A stretch of DNA of 27,199 nucleotides from positions 1-27,199 of the forward strand of contig JAIRNQ010000264.1 in assembly GCA_031257955.1 (NCBI GenBank), given 5' to 3'. This document shows, piece after piece, positions 1-7,857 of this stretch. Source of the DNA: Deltaproteobacteria bacterium. Its GTDB lineage: Bacteria; Desulfobacterota; Desulfarculia; Adiutricales; Adiutricaceae. The position numbers were made by a program, and so were the translations under genes. The notes below the pieces were generated by a model. It was not told where the DNA came from. It worked only from the letters and a program-made list of their open reading frames with translations, and ran no database searches. Positions within the stretch are counted from its first letter, which is position 1. The number at the start of each line of letters is the position of its first letter.

Positions 1-1
1 C

Positions 2-1135
2 TTCTCAGACTCGCTTTCCACCCGGGAAGCCTTCGAGCGGGCCCTGGTTAACTTCGAGACTGGCTTGGCCCTTCTGTCGGAAGCCCGCCGAGACGCCCCT
101 ACTTTGGTCTCACTGGGCCTGGACTACGACAAGACTCCTCTCCCCAGGCCCTGGGGCTGGCCCAACCCCGAATCCCGGGAGTTTTTGTCCCCCGAGCCGG
201 GGGCCGGGGCCACGCTGGCCTCGGCCGGCTTCCAGGAACGCTTCGGCACTTCGGTTAAGATGGAACTGAGCCGTCTGGTAACCGCCGCCAAGCCGGAACT
301 TTTGCCCCCCTGGTACCAATACCGGCTAGCCGCCCTCTTTAGGCGGGTGGCCTCCTCGGGCTACCCCCCGCCGGTCGATCAAATGGCCTTCTTCCGCCTG
401 GCGGATCTCTACCTCAACTTGGCTCTGGCCGCCCTCTCCGGCTTCGAGTACGACCCGACCGACCACGGGGAAACGCTAAAACTGGCCTCCCTGGGTAGTC
501 CAGGGCTTACCATTTCCGGCAGTCCCGCTGGGGCTGGGGCTAGCGGCGAGGGTTTTTCTTATTCCAATCCTGACCCCGAAGCCGGCCCAGGGGCCGGTAG
601 CCAGGGCGAGCCCTCGGCCGACTTGACTGGCGGCCAAGCAGGAGAATTTGAAAGCCCGGCTGGGGCGGCGTGGCCGGCTGGGGCGGCGGGGCCGGATGGG
701 GCACCGGGACCGGATGGGTCTGCGGGGCCGGATAGGGCACCGGGACCGGATGGGGCACCGGGAACGGATGGGTCGGCGGGGCCGGAACGGATACCAAGGC
801 CCAGCTTAAGCTCGCTGATTATGGCCGAAAGGGGATTACTGTTTGCCGAAATGAGTCTTTTGGTAAAAGAAGACCAGGATTATCTCTTGCTGGAAGCCGA
901 AAACTCATGGAAGTTGGCCGAGGCCGAAAGCCCAGGTTCCAGCCGCTACTCCAAGGCCCGCTGGGCGGCTTGGTCCGAACCGCCAGAAGTTTTGGCCCCC
1001 TTTCTCAGACATTCCGTGGACGAGCAGATCAATCTTTTGTGGCCCTCTTGGGACGAGGCCAGGCTGGAACCGGCCTTCAGGGATCTCATCGACCTGCACT
1101 GGTTTAAAACGGCCTGGTTCGGGTATAGCCGCTAA
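2..1135 (+). CDS. Unrecognised protein with collagen-like tract (5' truncated by window edge)
   Basis: The frame is already open at base 2 and runs to a TAA at 1133-1135, so the true start lies upstream; a TTG at 65 is only the first in-frame start codon inside the window. I do not recognise the family. The first half is helical and rich in Ala, Leu, Arg and aromatic residues. A low-complexity Gly/Pro/Ala/Ser region follows at about 480-800. Inside it, bases 680-787 encode 12 Gly-X-Y triplets (GPD, GAP, GSA, GTD and similar), 11 of them with Gly in first position, which is a collagen-like pattern. The last ~110 residues are again helical and Trp-rich. The stop lies 3 nt before the epimerase ATG, so the two genes are probably translationally coupled. 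No signal peptide can be judged without the N-terminus. Confidence 0.75.
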   Translation, partial: FSDSLSTREAFERALVNFETGLALLSEARRDAPTLVSLGLDYDKTPLPRPWGWPNPESREFLSPEPGAGATLASAGFQERFGTSVKMELSRLVTAAKPELLPPWYQYRLAALFRRVASSGYPPPVDQMAFFRLADLYLNLALAALSGFEYDPTDHGETLKLASLGSPGLTISGSPAGAGASGEGFSYSNPDPEAGPGAGSQGEPSADLTGGQAGEFESPAGAAWPAGAAGPDGAPGPDGSAGPDRAPGPDGAPGTDGSAGPERIPRPSLSSLIMAERGLLFAEMSLLVKEDQDYLLLEAENSWKLAEAESPGSSRYSKARWAAWSEPPEVLAPFLRHSVDEQINLLWPSWDEARLEPAFRDLIDLHWFKTAWFGYSR

Positions 1136-1138
1136 GCC

Positions 1139-2098
1139 ATGGGGGGACCTTTGACCAAGCCATCGCAAGTATTCTACGGCGCCCGAGTTTTGGTTACCGG
1201 CGGTGCCGGCTTCATCGGCTCGCATTTGGTCGAAGCCTTGGTCAGGCATGGCCTAAAGGTTAGCCTGATCGACGATTTGTCGGGCGGTAAAATCGAAAAC
1301 CTCTCTTCCGTTATCAATCGGGTGGAATTTTACCGGGACGACATTCGGAACCGTCCCCTGGTCGAAAAGCTGGTCCAAGGGGTCACGGTCGTCTTTCACC
1401 TGGCCGGCATATCCTCCGTCCCCCAAAGCCAAATCGACCCCAGTCTGTGCCTGGACGTGAACGGCCAAGGCACGCTCAACGTTCTGGAACTGGCCGCCAA
1501 AGCTGGGGTTAAGCGTCTGGTCTACGCCTCAACCAGCGCCGTTTACGGCGATCTGCCCGCCCCCCATGACGAAGAGCTGCGGCCCAGCCCAGACAGCCCC
1601 TACGCCGCCGTAAAACTTCTGGGCGAGCACCTGGGGCACCACTTTCGCGAGTCGATGAACTTAACTACCATCAGCTTGCGTTTATTTAACGCCTACGGCC
1701 CCAGGCAATCGCCCGATGGGCCGGACGCCGGGGTTATCCCCATTTTTTTGCGGGCCCTGAAGAACGGCGAGCCCCCCATAGTCTACGGCGATGGCCTCCA
1801 GACCCGCGACTTCATTCACGTCTCGGACGTGGTCAGGGCCCTACTCCATGCCGCCATAGTCAGCGAGCCCATGGAAACGGTCTTTAACGTGGCCACCGGC
1901 CGCAGCGACACCATCCTGAGCCTATTGGAAATCATGCGGGAGGACTTCCCCAACACCCCACCGGCCGTGCATCTGCCGGCCCGCTCGGGCGATCCGGTTA
2001 TTTCCGTGGCCTCGGTGGACAAAGCCAGGGACATCCTGGGCTTCCAAGCCAAGGTGGGTCTTCGGGAAGGCTTAAAGGGTCTGGCCGACCACTTTTAA
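1139..2098 (+). CDS. NAD-dependent epimerase/dehydratase (UDP-glucose 4-epimerase-like)
   Basis: This 319-residue protein is an extended short-chain dehydrogenase/reductase acting on a nucleotide sugar in the cytosol. The Rossmann nucleotide-binding motif GGAGFIGSH sits at residues 21-29, an acidic pair (IDDLS) at the end of beta-2 suggests NAD preference, and the catalytic triad is visible as STSAVYG around residues 131-137 plus YAAVK with Tyr155 and Lys159. The C-terminal half carries the usual RLFNAYGPRQ and GDGLQTRDFIHVSDV substrate-domain motifs. Length and motifs fit the UDP-glucose/UDP-GlcNAc 4-epimerase group; the exact substrate cannot be read from the sequence. The ATG at 1139 lies 3 nt after the preceding stop, which suggests coupled translation. 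It probably supplies a sugar for polysaccharide or LPS synthesis. Confidence 0.9.
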   Translation: MGGPLTKPSQVFYGARVLVTGGAGFIGSHLVEALVRHGLKVSLIDDLSGGKIENLSSVINRVEFYRDDIRNRPLVEKLVQGVTVVFHLAGISSVPQSQIDPSLCLDVNGQGTLNVLELAAKAGVKRLVYASTSAVYGDLPAPHDEELRPSPDSPYAAVKLLGEHLGHHFRESMNLTTISLRLFNAYGPRQSPDGPDAGVIPIFLRALKNGEPPIVYGDGLQTRDFIHVSDVVRALLHAAIVSEPMETVFNVATGRSDTILSLLEIMREDFPNTPPAVHLPARSGDPVISVASVDKARDILGFQAKVGLREGLKGLADHF

Positions 2099-2445
2099 AA
2101 CGCGCGAGTCCTTCAAGTCCTGCCTTCCCGCCGCTCGCCTCACCACCCTCGGCACCACGGCGCCCCGGGGGCAGGGCGGCCAAGGTCCGAGACGGACCTC
2201 CCGGACGGGCCTCCCGGCGGGAGGCCAGGCGCCGAGACTAGGCAGGGATATGTGTGGTATTGTCAACTCCGGGTGAGGAGTGGCCCTACCAAAATCGTAA
2301 CTTATTTTCTTAATTAGCATTATAAGGTCTGCTTATAGGTATATTTAGAGGCAAAAAGTTATGCGATAAATTTCTGAAAACAGCCATTTTAACTTTGGCG
2401 TGTTTTTCTTTCCTTCCCCAAAAATGTTTATTGGCAATAAAACGA
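2099..2445. other. Gene-free stretch after the epimerase, with two GC hairpins
   Basis: No convincing coding region is seen. Two compact inverted repeats occur: GGTCCG-AGA-CGGACC at 2184-2198 and CCTCCC-GGC-GGGAGG at 2210-2224. Neither is followed by a T-run, so they are not standard intrinsic terminators, though they could slow transcription or stabilise the 3' end of the epimerase message. From about 2280 the DNA turns abruptly AT-rich up to the promoter at 2446. Confidence 0.4.
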
Positions 2446-2474
2446 TTGACACCCGGTCGATAGGGCTTTATAAT
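2446..2474 (+). promoter_or_regulatory. Consensus sigma70-type promoter
   Basis: TTGACA at 2446-2451 and TATAAT at 2469-2474 are both perfect consensus hexamers with an optimal 17-nt spacer; an AT-rich segment lies upstream. Expected transcription start is about 2481. No protein-coding gene begins for 700 nt downstream, which makes the promoter notable. Confidence 0.7.
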
Positions 2475-2480
2475 GCCTTC

Positions 2481-2660
2481 AGCCGCATGTCATGTGTTTT
2501 TGTCCTTAAAGTATTTCTAAGCTTCAAGCCATAGCGAAATGAGGGCCCAACGGCAAAAGAATTCGCGTCCGCGCAATGCCATATACTAGACGCGCCGTCT
2601 CGTCCTCTTCCATAGCGGCCATAATCCGGTGTATCGATATCCGATAACGGCGATTTTTTT
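2481..2660 (+). ncRNA. Candidate small RNA (promoter-to-terminator unit without a reading frame)
   Basis: The stretch is bounded by a perfect promoter (2446-2474) and a hairpin followed by eight T residues (2633-2660), giving a predicted transcript of about 180 nt. No plus-strand reading frame of note exists inside. One short hairpin (AGACG-CGC-CGTCT) is visible near 2592-2604. The size would suit a 6S-type RNA, but I could not build the long closing stem and central bubble expected of 6S, and SRP RNA, tmRNA and RNase P signatures are absent. The family is therefore unknown. The alternative is that this is only the start of a long leader for pal. Confidence 0.35.
2633..2660 (+). terminator. 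Probable intrinsic terminator of the candidate small RNA
   Basis: ATCG at 2633-2636 can pair with CGAT at 2651-2654 around an inner CCG-ATAA-CGG hairpin, with a 4-nt bulge (ATAT) on the 5' side. Eight T residues follow. The stem is weak because of the bulge, but the T-run is clean. Confidence 0.4.
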
Positions 2661-2766
2661 TGCATTCTTCGGGAAAACAAACTAAAATATCATAAACTGG
2701 ACCGACGTCCCTATTGTACGCTGGGAATTTACGACGTCTTTTACTGCCGGTCAGTAGCCTTTAATC

Positions 2767-3153
2767 GTTTGCCGGGGCACAATATCGCCTGAAACCTTAC
2801 CGGGACCCGTGACCGGGCAGTCACGGGGGTATCACTGGTCCCCTCGGGCCGCGTTGATTACCCGGGGCCCCTGGCCCCATGTTTTGATATCACGAAATCC
2901 TGACCGGCGATGGCGACTGGCCCGGACAATTCAGGCCCAGCTTTGGGTCTCATCTGCCTTTCATAGTTTGCCGGGGCAAAATATCGCCTGGAACCTTATC
3001 GGGATCCGTGACCGGGCAGTCACGGGGGCATCCCTGGTTCCGCGCAGGCCGCATAGATTTCCCGGGGCCCTAGGCCCCAAGTTTTAAGATCACGAAATCC
3101 TGACCGGCGATGGCGACTGGCCCGGGAATTTCAGGCCCAACTTTGGGTCTCAT
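2767..3153. repeat. Two tandem copies of a 199-bp repeat upstream of pal
   Basis: Copy 1 starts at 2767 and copy 2 at 2966, both with GTTTGCCGGGGCA; the match continues through GACCGGCGATGGCGACTGGC to CTTTGGGTCTCAT at 2941 and 3141. Copies differ by scattered substitutions. Each carries an inverted repeat, CCCGTGAC-CGGGCA-GTCACGGG at 2806-2827 and the same with one G-T pair at 3005-3026. The array ends about 30 nt before the pal start codon, so the pal leader lies at its downstream edge. Confidence 0.85.
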
Positions 3154-3184
3154 ATTTGGCGAAACTCAAACGGAGGATTTAAGC

Positions 3185-3628
3185 ATGAAGAGAGTTTTCT
3201 TACTGGCTGCCTTGGCACTTTGCTTGGGCCTGGTCGTCGTCGGTTGCCGTTCCAAAGCCGTGACCGTAGAGACCACGACCGATTCTGCCAGACTTGCCTT
3301 TCTAAACAACAACGTCCTATTTGACTTTGACCGTTATAACATCCGTCCGGATCAGGTCCCGGTCATTAATTCCAAGGTTGCCTATCTGCAGGACAACCCC
3401 TCGTATAGCGCCATTATTCAAGGCCATTGCGACGAGAGGGGTACTGAGGCTTACAATGAGGCCTTGGGCGATCGTAGGGCAAAGTCAGCTTACAACTATT
3501 TGGTTGACCACGGCATCAGCGGCTCCAGACTGTCTACCGTTTCTTACGGCAAGGACTTCCCGCTGGATCCAGGCCACAACGAGGCCGCTTGGGCTCAGAA
3601 TCGTCGCGCCCAGTTCGTGCTTCCTTAG
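3185..3628 (+). CDS. pal: Peptidoglycan-associated lipoprotein Pal (OmpA-like)
   Basis: Pal anchors the outer membrane to peptidoglycan and works with the Tol system. The 147-residue protein begins at an ATG preceded by GGAGG, with a lipoprotein signal peptide ending in VVVGC, so Cys21 would be lipidated. An upstream in-frame start at 3110 would put the signal peptide internally and is rejected. From about residue 46 the OmpA-like domain follows: NVLFDFDRYNIRPD, then the peptidoglycan-binding segment GHCDERGTEAYNEALGDRRA, then LSTVSYGKDFP and the terminal NRRAQFVL. Length and motifs fit Pal closely. The other tol genes are not nearby, and the gene looks monocistronic between the 199-bp repeats and a strong terminator. 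Confidence 0.95.
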   Translation: MKRVFLLAALALCLGLVVVGCRSKAVTVETTTDSARLAFLNNNVLFDFDRYNIRPDQVPVINSKVAYLQDNPSYSAIIQGHCDERGTEAYNEALGDRRAKSAYNYLVDHGISGSRLSTVSYGKDFPLDPGHNEAAWAQNRRAQFVLP

Positions 3629-3718
3629 TAGTCACCATAACCTCCGGTTCCGCCCGCGTCTGGGCCTTCGGCCACCCCTGGCCAAAGGCCCAACGTTATC
3701 GGGGCCGCTTAAACACCC

Positions 3719-3760
3719 AAAGCCGAAGACTCACCGTATGTGAGACTTCGGCTTTTTTTT
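3719..3760 (+). terminator. Intrinsic terminator of pal
   Basis: AAAGCCGAAG-A-CTCAC pairs with GTGAG-A-CTTCGGCTTT across a CGTAT loop, with one A-A mismatch, followed by an uninterrupted T-run. It lies about 90 nt after the pal stop. Confidence 0.9.
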
Positions 3761-3968
3761 GTACCCCAAGTCGGCGGCCCCACCCCGCTGGCCCTTAACT
3801 TTTAGGGCCTTTTGGACGATGGTATTGGTGGGGCTCCATCCCCTTCCGGGTTTGGCCCCCGCTGGGGATGACTGGGCCGGACGGGCCAGCCATCCGCTTG
3901 CCACTTTTGACGGCAGTCAATTAGTTGACGATTTACCTACGGAAGGGTCCTTCGCTGCCGCTTCATTA

Positions 3969-3997
3969 TTGACTTTTTTTCAATTTGTCTCTATAAT
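3969..3997 (+). promoter_or_regulatory. Near-consensus sigma70-type promoter
   Basis: TTGACT at 3969-3974 and TATAAT at 3992-3997 are separated by exactly 17 nt (T-rich spacer). Expected start is about 4004. The next coding region begins 550 nt later, after a second promoter candidate at 4478, so this promoter may serve a long leader or a non-coding transcript. Confidence 0.55.
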
Positions 3998-4003
3998 GCA
4001 TTA

Positions 4004-4477
4004 AATTTAGCCTACAAATCAAATAGGCTGGACGATTTATACCGCCCAAAACCCAGAGGCGCACCAGGGCGGGTCGATCAAGTTTCGGGGTGGGCACAAG
4101 GTACGGGAAAAGGCCCGCCGGCCTAAAGGGCGCGACTATCGAACCTGTCCAACGCCACCCTTGGCCAAGGGCGTAATTTTATCGCCGTTTTCGGCTGGGA
4201 GTACATCCCCCCGATTTAGGTCTCAGGGCGATCCCAGCCTGACCCTGGGAGGCCCCTGGAACGGTCTGAGAGCCCCCGTAAGGCCATGGAGATGACAGGA
4301 GGCTAGGTGGGTACCTGGGAAGCCACTGGAAGGGCCTAGATTGGCCTGAGAGCCACGTCAGGCCATTGGGGCGTCGGCGCCAAGCTGGATAGGCCTGGGA
4401 GAAACCACCAAAGGCCCCGGGTCTTTGGCGGGCGGTTGGCCAGCTCGCGGCAAGGGCTCTATTTCTTGGCCGCTTTA
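4004..4477 (+). other. Structured gene-free stretch between the two promoters
   Basis: No coding region is supported here. Visible structure: AGCCTA/TAGGCT hairpin at about 4010-4029; a perfect 14-bp palindrome CCCTTGGCCAAGGG, flanked by short pairing arms and followed by AATTTT, at about 4151-4180 (a possible weak terminator); an 8-bp stem GGCTGGGA (4193-4200) with TCCCAGCC (4232-4239). From 4241 to about 4410 there are two to three imperfect direct repeats of about 70-80 bp, each starting with CCTGGGA and containing CTGAGAGCC and AGGCCAT. This could be a small RNA followed by a repeat array, or a long leader for the response regulator. Confidence 0.4.
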
Positions 4478-4506
4478 TTGAGCTTTTTTCGCGAATACTA
4501 TAAAAT
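4478..4506 (+). promoter_or_regulatory. Probable promoter of the response regulator gene
   Basis: TTGAGC at 4478-4483 and TAAAAT at 4501-4506 with a 17-nt spacer; an overlapping TATAAA at 4499 is an alternative -10. The position, about 40-50 nt before the start codon, is suitable. Confidence 0.45.
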
Positions 4507-4553
4507 TAGCTTAGGAAAAAGAAAAGGCTCTCTCTTTCTCGCACGGGACTAAC

Positions 4554-5309
4554 ATGGAAGCCAAAACCCACATACCTACCCCAAGGATCTTGATCGTTGA
4601 TGACGATGAATTGATCCATAAATTATTGGGGGCAATACTACAAAAGGCCGGCTTTGAATGTCTTGACGCCTTAAGCGGTCCTGAAGGACTGGAAATAGCG
4701 CAGAAAGAAAAGCCCGAGCTAGTTATTCTGGACATAATGATGCCGGATATGGATGGTTTTGAGGTTATGAGGGCCTTAAAATCCAATCCCATTACCTCCA
4801 CCATTCCGGTCATTTTTCTGTCGGGCAAGTTCCATAACCGCGAAAAGGCCATGGCCAGAGAACTGGGGGCGGCCGACTTCATGGAAAAGCCCTTCGAGCG
4901 CTCGGAGCTATTGGCCAGGGTTAAGACCTACCTGACCCTCAGGCGCCAGGAAGACAATATATCGTTCTATAACGAAAGTTTGGTGAACCTGGCCCGGGAA
5001 GCCCTGGGCATACTTAGCCGACACGGATCCAGGGAGATTAGTAACCTCCCCGTGGAACTGGCCAACACCCTCGAGGGCTCATTCAAATCCGCCCAGGAGG
5101 CGGTGACCGTCATCGAGAACCAGTGGGTGGTATTTTCGGCCTTCGTTAAGCCTTTCCTGGCCGGCCAGGGCGACAGCTATTACCGGGAGTCGTTGGCCCT
5201 CATACCCGACACCATGAACAAACTTAAGATCGAGATAGAAAAAATCGGGGCCGTGGCCAGGGAACTCCAAGCCCTTACCGGGCCGGCCATGGACGGGGAA
5301 GAAACCTAG
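4554..5309 (+). CDS. Response regulator with N-terminal receiver and helical C-terminal tail
   Basis: Residues 10-125 form a CheY-type receiver: acidic cluster DDD at 16-18, phosphoacceptor Asp60 in VILDIMMPDMDGF, Ser90 in IFLSGK and Lys112 in MEKPF. The remaining ~125 residues are predicted mostly helical and match no output domain I recognise: no helix-turn-helix, GGDEF, HD-GYP or methylesterase motif is visible. It precedes cheA by about 200 bp on the same strand, so it is likely a target of CheA or a partner in the same chemosensory pathway. The start is the ATG at 4554 (MEAKTHIPTP); its ribosome binding site is weak. Function beyond phosphotransfer signalling is not determined by the sequence. 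Confidence 0.85.
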   Translation: MEAKTHIPTPRILIVDDDELIHKLLGAILQKAGFECLDALSGPEGLEIAQKEKPELVILDIMMPDMDGFEVMRALKSNPITSTIPVIFLSGKFHNREKAMARELGAADFMEKPFERSELLARVKTYLTLRRQEDNISFYNESLVNLAREALGILSRHGSREISNLPVELANTLEGSFKSAQEAVTVIENQWVVFSAFVKPFLAGQGDSYYRESLALIPDTMNKLKIEIEKIGAVARELQALTGPAMDGEET

Positions 5310-5517
5310 GAAGAGCCCAAATAACTTAACCGGGGCTACCCGCCGGGCTTTATCCAATGGTCCTTTTTTTTGGGCCCGCGGACCCTTGGGCTCGGCGGTG
5401 AACGCCAAGCCAAGGGCGTGAAGTCCGGTAAATTTTAAATCTTAAACACTCAAATGATTCATATGATCGTGTCTATTTTACAACGAATCGCGTCAGCGTG
5501 GATTTAAGGGGCGGCCA

Positions 5518-7725
5518 ATGAGCGAGATGGAACTTGACGAGGGATTGCTTCAAGATTTTATAACCGAGTCTAAAGATCTGATGGAGGAATATACCTCTAG
5601 CCTATCCGCCTTCGAGGCGGATCCGACCAACCTCGATACCATCAACCCCGTTTTTCGGGCCGCGCACACCTTGAAGGGCTCAAGCGCTTTTTTTGGCTTG
5701 AACCACATCAAAAATTTCGCCCACAAGCTTGAAAACCTACTGGACGACATCCGCCACGCCACCAGGAAAGCCGATCCCAAGGCCATAGAGTACTTATACC
5801 TAGCCGGCAACCACCTCAAAGCCATGTTCGACCGACTCTCGGCCGGCGACACCTCGGTTAATCTAACCCAGGACGAGGAAGCCTTTCAGGAAGAGCTGAT
5901 TAAGTGGATGGAAGAGACCGGGGGCGGCGGAGCGGCCGGGGCGCCGGCCGGGGCCAACTTTGAAGACGCCTGCGTCAAGATAAAGGGGCTTTTGGCCGAC
6001 GCCATGGAAAGCGGCAAAGACACCGACCAACTCATCCAAGACATCACCGACGTCATAAACACGCTCCCCATCAAGCTTGACGAAAAATCCGGCGGCGGGG
6101 CCGCCAGCCTCCCTAGGCCCAAGGCCGTGCACTACAAGGGTGTGGACTTCACCAACTGCCTACTGGGGGCCTTCGACGTCATAAGCGCGCCCACCTTCGA
6201 CCCCAAGTCCTTCGACGGCTTCCTCAAAGAGGCCGGCAACCTCATAGACGACAATTCCTTCGACGACTTGCTGCCCAAATATCAAGTGGCCATGGAAGAT
6301 TTCACGGCCATCTTCGAGAGCGGCCTGGATTTCGACCCCATTCTGCTTGGTCTGATTAAAAATAAGCTTGAGGACCTCTTGAGGGGCATGGATCTGACCG
6401 CCCACGAAGAAGAACCGGCCGAACAGGCCGAAGCCGAAACCCAGCCCCACGAAGCCGAAGCGGGCGCGGATGAGCATAAGGGCGGCGACGGAAAAGCCGA
6501 CGACAGCGCCAAGGCCAAGCAGGAACGCAAGACTATGCGCATTTCGGAGGAAAAGGTCGACGGTTTCATGAGCTACGTGGGCGAGCTAATCGTGACCGCC
6601 GAGACCTTCAACTACCTCCAGAAGACCATAGAACAGGAAAAGGTTAACCCCAACACCATCAGGGCCTTTAAGAACGCCAACCAAGCCTTCCGGGAACTCT
6701 CGGACGAGCTTCAGGAAAGCCTCATGGAGATCCGCCGGGTCCCCATTAAGGGTATTCTCCAGAAGGTCAACATGATGGCCAGGGAGCTTAGCCACCAGCT
6801 CGGAAAACAGGTTAAAGTCCAACTGGACGGCCAAGACGTGCAACTGGACAAGAGCATCGCCGAGAGCCTGGAGGCCCCGTTGGTCCACGTGGTCAGAAAC
6901 TCCATGGACCACGGCTTCGAGTCGCCCGACGAGCGCCAGGCGGTCGGCAAGCCCCCCGAGGGTTTGCTTAGGGTCTCGGCCTCGGCCGACAAAGAATTTT
7001 TCTACATGATCGTGGAGGACGACGGCAAGGGCATCGATCCGGAAAAAATGCGCAGCGTGGCCGTTTCCAAGGGCATGATGTCGGAGACCCAAGCCAACTC
7101 GCTGACGGACAAGGAGGCCATAGGGCTAATCTTCGGGGCCGGCTTCTCCACGGCCAAGGAGATCACCGACGTCTCGGGTCGCGGGGTGGGCATGGACGTG
7201 GTCAGGACCAACATCAACGCCCTCAACGGTTCCATCAACGTCGACTCCAAAGTCGGACACGGCACGACCATCACCCTAAAGATCCCCCTCTCGGTTACCC
7301 TCCAAGTCATAAAGGCCCTTCACGTAAGGGTTGGCAAAGCCAATTTCATCATTTCCTTGGAGGAAATACTTGAGTCTTTGCGACCGACCCCGGACGAACT
7401 CTCTACGGTTGAGGGCCGCGGACTCATCCTAAACCGCCGGGGGCAGATAACCCCGCTGATCAAGCTTTACGAACTCTTCGATCTGGAGCCCGAGCACCCG
7501 GATCCCTCCGACGGCCTCCTGGTCATGGTCGAAACCACGGCCGGCCGCTACGCCCTTCTGGTGGACGAAGTCATGGGCCAGCAGCAGGTGGTGGTCAAAG
7601 AACTGGGAGAACAGTTCAAACGCCTTAATTTCTTGGCCGGGAGCGCCCTCTTGGGCGACGGTGGGCTGGGCTTGGTCCTGGCCGCCGACGGAATCGTCCG
7701 CCTGGCCTTTGGCCTGGACGGCTGA
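5518..7725 (+). CDS. cheA: Chemotaxis histidine kinase CheA
   Basis: CheA autophosphorylates on a His in its HPt domain and passes phosphate to CheY/CheB-type receivers in the chemoreceptor array. The 735-residue protein has an HPt domain (about 1-105, phosphorylated His50 in AAHTLKGSS), a dimerisation helix pair (about 337-400), an HATPase domain with N box HVVRNSMDHG (from about 456), G1 box VEDDGKGID (about 499) and G2 box GRGVGMDVV (about 554), and a C-terminal CheW-like domain (about 598-735). Between HPt and dimerisation lies a ~230-residue segment that does not look like the usual P2 receiver-docking domain; it ends in a very acidic linker rich in Glu, Ala and Asp. The start ATG follows AAGGGGCGG. 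It lies between the response regulator and the CheD fusion. Confidence 0.95.
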   Translation: MSEMELDEGLLQDFITESKDLMEEYTSSLSAFEADPTNLDTINPVFRAAHTLKGSSAFFGLNHIKNFAHKLENLLDDIRHATRKADPKAIEYLYLAGNHLKAMFDRLSAGDTSVNLTQDEEAFQEELIKWMEETGGGGAAGAPAGANFEDACVKIKGLLADAMESGKDTDQLIQDITDVINTLPIKLDEKSGGGAASLPRPKAVHYKGVDFTNCLLGAFDVISAPTFDPKSFDGFLKEAGNLIDDNSFDDLLPKYQVAMEDFTAIFESGLDFDPILLGLIKNKLEDLLRGMDLTAHEEEPAEQAEAETQPHEAEAGADEHKGGDGKADDSAKAKQERKTMRISEEKVDGFMSYVGELIVTAETFNYLQKTIEQEKVNPNTIRAFKNANQAFRELSDELQESLMEIRRVPIKGILQKVNMMARELSHQLGKQVKVQLDGQDVQLDKSIAESLEAPLVHVVRNSMDHGFESPDERQAVGKPPEGLLRVSASADKEFFYMIVEDDGKGIDPEKMRSVAVSKGMMSETQANSLTDKEAIGLIFGAGFSTAKEITDVSGRGVGMDVVRTNINALNGSINVDSKVGHGTTITLKIPLSVTLQVIKALHVRVGKANFIISLEEILESLRPTPDELSTVEGRGLILNRRGQITPLIKLYELFDLEPEHPDPSDGLLVMVETTAGRYALLVDEVMGQQQVVVKELGEQFKRLNFLAGSALLGDGGLGLVLAADGIVRLAFGLDG

Positions 7726-7857
7726 CACCCACCCTTGGGGGGCCAAGCGGCCCCCTGGCCTAAATGGGCCTGACTAGGCCTTACCTTGGACGGCCTCCGT
7801 CCGGGAAACCGGGTCCCTGGGCCAAGGTGAAAAATATGTTGTAAAGGATGGAAAGTA

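Noticed and set aside
2468..2680. 70-codon minus-strand frame over the candidate small RNA
   Set aside because: No ribosome binding site or recognisable sequence; the promoter and terminator point the other way.
3759..4004. 81-codon frame after the pal terminator
   Set aside because: No ribosome binding site, non-coding-like composition, and it overlaps a good promoter.
4060..4160. Resemblance to a c-di-GMP (GEMM) riboswitch (GCACCAGGGC, GCCGGCCTAAA)
   Set aside because: The second conserved half (a GGTAGC...GGGTTACC-like segment) and the correct order of conserved bases are missing.
4315..4340. GGGAAGCCACTGGAAGG, reminiscent of cobalamin riboswitch strings
   Set aside because: The B12 box and the rest of the conserved core are absent and the string belongs to a local imperfect repeat.
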